Source: JABCZS01 sp041660525 (GTDB taxonomy: Bacteria; Pseudomonadota; Gammaproteobacteria; JABCZS01). Taken from it: a stretch of 64,000 nt of DNA. The translations under genes and the position numbers were made by a program. The notes below the pieces were generated by a model that was not told the origin of the DNA, did not search any database, and saw only the letters and a program-made list of their open reading frames with translations. Shown in pieces: positions 61,024 through 64,000 of the stretch. Numbering within the stretch: position 1 is the stretch's first letter; every line of letters starts with the position of its first letter. The DNA lies in NCBI GenBank assembly GCA_041660525.1, contig JBAZWD010000004.1:62001-126000 (forward strand), given 5' to 3'.

Positions 61024-62007
61024 ATGAAAAAAAATCAGCTAGGTATCAATGGGCCTGTGGTATCAGCAATGGGCCTTGGGTGTATGGGAATGTCTATGGG
61101 ATATGGAAAGGCTGATGATTCAGAATCAGTGAATACCATTGCCCGTTCAATCGAACTAGGTATTAATTTCTTTGATACTGCTGATGTGTATGGTTGGGGT
61201 CATAATGAAACATTGATTGGTAAAGCTATCAAGGCTCATCGTGATAATTTATTTTTAGCAACAAAACTGGGCTTTCGTACCAATGGTGATGGCATTTCAG
61301 ATTATTATCTAGATGGTTCGCCTGAATACATAAAACAAGCCTGTGATGCAAGTTTAAAACGATTAGGTGTAGAAACTATAGATTTGTATTATTTACACCG
61401 TGTCGATCCTAATACTCCAATAGAAGATTCAATTGGTGCAATGGCTGATTTAGTGAAAGCAGGTAAAATTCGTTATATTGGAATTTCTGAAGTCAAACCT
61501 GCAACAATTCGACGCGCAGCAAAAATTCATCCTATTACTGCAGTACAAACAGAATATTCATTATGGGAGCGTCATCCTGAGTATGAAATCATCCCTACAT
61601 GTCAAGAGCTCGATATTGGCTTTGTATCATATTGTCCATTAGGACGTGGCTTTTTAACGGGAACAGTGAACAATACTGAAAATTTATCACCAGAAGATTT
61701 TAGACATATCTTGCCACGTTTTCAGGGTGATAATTTTTTAGCTAATCAAATATTAATCACTAAATTTAAAAAAATTGCTGAAGAAAAACAATGCAGCATG
61801 GCACAATTGGCATTAGCATGGATATTAGCACAACCAGGAAATATTATACCTATTCCAGGCGTTAGAAGAATTTCTCATCTAGAAGATAACTTAGGCGCCT
61901 TGAATATACTATTATCACGAGAAGAATTGCAGTTACTTAATAATATATTTCCCGTAAATGTTGCTCGTGGGGATAAATATCCAGATAAATTTAAAACGGA
62001 AGCATAA
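61024..62007 (+). CDS. Aldo/keto reductase
   Basis: The 327-residue enzyme has the AKR tetrad: Asp and Tyr in NFFDTADVYGWGHNE, Lys in FLATKLGF and His in LYYLHRVDP. It has the GLGCMGMSMGYG opening of the AKR13-like branch and NADPH-binding residues near PIPGVRRISHLEDN. Substrate unknown. It is a separate unit from the aldo/keto reductase at 3832, with which it shares only family-level similarity. Confidence 0.88.
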   Translation: MKKNQLGINGPVVSAMGLGCMGMSMGYGKADDSESVNTIARSIELGINFFDTADVYGWGHNETLIGKAIKAHRDNLFLATKLGFRTNGDGISDYYLDGSPEYIKQACDASLKRLGVETIDLYYLHRVDPNTPIEDSIGAMADLVKAGKIRYIGISEVKPATIRRAAKIHPITAVQTEYSLWERHPEYEIIPTCQELDIGFVSYCPLGRGFLTGTVNNTENLSPEDFRHILPRFQGDNFLANQILITKFKKIAEEKQCSMAQLALAWILAQPGNIIPIPGVRRISHLEDNLGALNILLSREELQLLNNIFPVNVARGDKYPDKFKTEA

Positions 62008-62081
62008 AATGCCAAGAGATATAAGGAAAATTACATATCGATGCCGCATGGGCCGTAGCGGATTTTCATCCACTTGAAGTA

Positions 62082-62558
62082 TTGGAGATCATGCAATATA
62101 GATTAAGTGATTTGAGAAAATCACTGCCGTTAGAAAACAGTATCATTCAACTATCCGAACAACTGCTAACTCTAGCTCCAAAAGTGTTAGCAAAGATAGA
62201 AAAACAACCTAAGTTAAATGAAAAATTGCAATGGGAAATACGCAAATTAGCTCATGCTGTAATTCCCGTAGGTTTCAAACCAAATGATAGCGATATTTAT
62301 AAAAAAAATCTAAGTAGATCTTATCCTCTGCTTATATTACTCGAAGGAACAGATATTCAATACCCTGTAAATATACGCATAAATTGCATGCTGGGAATTA
62401 TTAAATTTAATTTAAGCGTGTTTCAATTAATTAAAAATTTTATGCCAAATCATACAAATAATCTTTCATTAACAAAATATCCAAACAAGCTTGAAACACC
62501 ATGCTTATTAGATAATAACAGCATTTCAGTCTTACCTTTATTGAGGAATAAATTGTAA
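62082..62558 (+). CDS. Hypothetical protein, uncertain start
   Basis: The frame encodes 158 residues from TTG 62082 (155 from ATG 62091) with no recognised domain; it looks globular with helices in the first half. The frame stays open upstream to 62025 and encodes plausible protein (HIDAAWAVADFHPLEVLE) without an ATG or GTG. It may therefore be the 3' part of a longer, damaged gene. Confidence 0.45.
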   Translation: MEIMQYRLSDLRKSLPLENSIIQLSEQLLTLAPKVLAKIEKQPKLNEKLQWEIRKLAHAVIPVGFKPNDSDIYKKNLSRSYPLLILLEGTDIQYPVNIRINCMLGIIKFNLSVFQLIKNFMPNHTNNLSLTKYPNKLETPCLLDNNSISVLPLLRNKL

Positions 62559-62574
62559 CTAATAAATACTCATT

Positions 62575-62688
62575 TTACAGTGCACGCAAAATTTTTCTCT
62601 CAATTTCTGCTATCTCTTCTGGCCTATCAACTCCAACATAAACATCAGCACTACCACCAAATTCGCCATTCCAAGCTGAAAAACGGCA
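62575..62688 (-). pseudogene. C-terminal remnant of an unidentified gene
   Basis: The last 37 codons of a minus-strand frame read like real protein (AWNGEFGGSADVYVGVDR, then an acidic helix EEIAEIERKILRAL). Farther upstream the frame turns into hydrophobic, unstructured sequence that overlaps the divergent gene starting at 62741. I read it as a truncated 3' end. The family was not recognised. Confidence 0.35.
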
Positions 62689-62740
62689 GTGCGAGTAAAA
62701 ATATCTATACTCTAAAGATATTAATCTATGGAGATAAATC

Positions 62741-63565
62741 ATGAAACGTATCGCAATAGTGAGTATCAGCTTAAGCTTAGGTTTATTTTCCGCAACTGCC
62801 CTCTGCAATAAAGCCATACATTATTTACAAGACTGTAGCCACGACTTTACAGATTCAGATACTGTGACTTATCCAGGATATGGTAAGGGTTATTTTTATA
62901 TTCCAGGAACAGAGCCTGCGATTGTTCATCCCGAGCCTGTTCGACCCGTTTGCTTAAACATCTTAACGGGGGAAACTAAACAACAAGTTGAAGGTGTCAC
63001 GATTACAGGTCGAAGCGATCTGTCTACACGTATTTTGGCTTTAGAAACACAACTCGATATGTTATGGCAACCCGCAGCAATACAGACCGATGAAAGCGTT
63101 CCATTTACCTCGGTTACTTATGTCGTTATTTGCACATTATTTGGTCGAGAATATATAAATGTGCCTGGAACACCGCATATGCCTAATCCACTTTCAATAT
63201 GCGTTAACCCCGCCACCGGTGATACAAAACAATATAGTAACGATGGAACCTTGATTAATGGACAAAGCGAACTTGCACAACGCGTAGAAGCTTTAGAAAA
63301 GCAATTCAATATATTGCAGCCAGAAGTCCAAACAGAAATAGATACTCACAAGTTAGCGGCAGTTAATACTGCAATCGAATATACCAAGCAGTGCTCTACC
63401 CCTACTTATGATGCGGGTGCTTTTTTCTTGCCGGGAACAGATATTTGTCTAAATGATATGACCGGGACCACGCAAAAATATACCATGAATGGGCTCATTT
63501 CGGGGCAAAGCGAACTGGCACAACGCGTACTTGCACTCGAGACTCAATTAAATATTCTAAATTAA
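62741..63565 (+). CDS. Secreted protein with three copies of a PGT-Cys-coiled module
   Basis: The 274-residue protein has a signal peptide (IAIVSISLSLGLFSATALC) and three tandem modules. Each has YIPGT/VPGT/LPGT, a cysteine followed by LN or VN, a TGxTxQ turn, and a C-terminal helix (SELAQRVLALETQLNIL in copy 3). The helix resembles a short coiled coil. Module 1 lacks part of the central Gly-Gln. It is probably periplasmic or surface-exposed. GGAG lies 7 nt before ATG 62741. No family was recognised. Confidence 0.65.
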   Translation: MKRIAIVSISLSLGLFSATALCNKAIHYLQDCSHDFTDSDTVTYPGYGKGYFYIPGTEPAIVHPEPVRPVCLNILTGETKQQVEGVTITGRSDLSTRILALETQLDMLWQPAAIQTDESVPFTSVTYVVICTLFGREYINVPGTPHMPNPLSICVNPATGDTKQYSNDGTLINGQSELAQRVEALEKQFNILQPEVQTEIDTHKLAAVNTAIEYTKQCSTPTYDAGAFFLPGTDICLNDMTGTTQKYTMNGLISGQSELAQRVLALETQLNILN

Positions 63566-63583
63566 CTAAAAGGACATTGATAA

Positions 63584-64000
63584 CTAATAAGCGGCACGCA
63601 AAGTCAAATACGGACCCGCAAGATTAACATCTTGATCATCATAGGCAACATCTAAGAATTGATTGACTTGATATCCCAATTCCAGACCAATGACTTGTTC
63701 TTCTTCATCAGAATATTCATATTCGTAAGCAATGCCTAAATTAGCATTGATATTGCTCACTACTAAACTAGTAGAATCAAAATCATTATTTACATAATTA
63801 AAATCTGGGTCTGGGTTAGGTCCGTTTGCTGTTATGATTTCATTGCTGTGATCTTGTGAGCCAATTAACAACGCATAAGACAGACCACCTACTAGACCAA
63901 AATCACTCTGATAAATTTCATAATCTGCATTAATTCCAAATTTAGGTCCCACGCCTTCAAAGGTAGAATTAAATGTCTCATACGCTTCTTGTGCTAAAGG
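63584..64000 (-). CDS. Legionella-type outer-membrane beta-barrel protein, 3' part
   Basis: The frame enters from the right edge and gives the last 138 residues of a barrel protein, with alternating strands (GPKFGINADYEIY, GLVGGLSYALLIG, INANLGIAYEYEY, IGLELGYQVNQF) and the closing strand GPYLTLRAAY ending in an aromatic residue. This matches the Lpg1974/Legionella major outer-membrane protein family. Acidic loops may bind cations. The N-terminus lies outside the window. Confidence 0.75.
   Translation of the reverse strand, partial: PLAQEAYETFNSTFEGVGPKFGINADYEIYQSDFGLVGGLSYALLIGSQDHSNEIITANGPNPDPDFNYVNNDFDSTSLVVSNINANLGIAYEYEYSDEEEQVIGLELGYQVNQFLDVAYDDQDVNLAGPYLTLRAAY

Noticed and set aside
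62575..62817. Full 80-residue gene on the minus strand
   Set aside because: The first half is not protein-like, lacks a ribosome site and overlaps the signal peptide of the divergent gene at 62741.
1..64000. tRNA, rRNA, insertion sequences and prophage genes
   Set aside because: I looked for tRNA T-loop motifs, transposase motifs and phage structural genes and saw none that I could support.

Overview
The window is AT-rich gammaproteobacterial DNA from a member of the order Legionellales. The evidence is a nearly complete core of the Dot/Icm type IVB secretion system, a Legionella-type outer-membrane barrel protein at the right edge, and several ankyrin/Sel1-type effector-like genes. I cannot name the genus. 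No tRNA, rRNA or insertion sequence was recognised.

Layout. (1) 1-5740: LexA-like repressor, then a tightly overlapped operon for aromatic amino acid use (TyrP-type permease, phenylalanine hydroxylase, FAD oxidoreductase, aldo/keto reductase, DAACS transporter). (2) 5737-17199: housekeeping block with thiL, purU, nusB, ribH, ribB with a dead GTP cyclohydrolase II domain, ribE, ribD, nrdR, glyA, radA, a threonine-aldolase-like enzyme and a BON-domain protein. (3) 17200-19583: archaeal/eukaryal-type prolyl-tRNA synthetase and a HEPN/MNT toxin-antitoxin pair. (4) 19589-36744: Dot/Icm in two divergent arms. The minus arm is dotD-dotC-dotB-(unknown)-icmT-icmL-icmK-icmE-icmG-icmC-icmD-icmJ-icmB-(unknown). 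The plus arm is icmS-(lytic transglycosylase)-icmP-icmO. icmR/icmQ, which lie between icmS and icmP in Legionella, are absent here and the transglycosylase gene sits in their place. (5) 36737-45408: accessory zone with a GNAT-GrpB fusion, ankyrin and Sel1 proteins, mazEF, unknown large proteins and two gene remnants (VOC, nitrilase). (6) 45496-58052: complete type I-E CRISPR-Cas system with 62 repeats and 61 spacers. (7) 58138-64000: lipocalin-like and DinB-like proteins, a 37-bp perfect inverted repeat in front of an AAA ATPase/nuclease gene, an aldo/keto reductase, unknowns and the partial outer-membrane protein.

Most interesting element. The cas3-cas8e intergenic region holds a plus-strand mini-CRISPR that looks like a Cas-regulating guide RNA. 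It has a degenerate repeat (55233-55261) that keeps the Cas6e cut site and 8-nt handle, then exactly 32 nt of spacer-like sequence, then a second repeat-like hairpin that doubles as a terminator. The first 11 nt of the spacer match a site at 55226-55236 preceded by an ATG PAM. That PAM abuts the -35 box of a strong minus-strand promoter for the cas8e operon, and the site covers the -10 box of the RNA's own promoter. The architecture predicts that Cascade loaded with this RNA represses its own operon. A well-translated 43-codon ORF lies between that promoter and cas8e, either a leader peptide or a CreT-like toxin candidate.

How the parts fit. Dot/Icm would deliver the effector-like proteins of the accessory zone. 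The CRISPR array is transcribed on the minus strand, in the same direction as the cas genes, with its leader at cas2. Two spacers overlap by 19 nt on opposite strands of one target and reveal an AAG PAM from the array alone.
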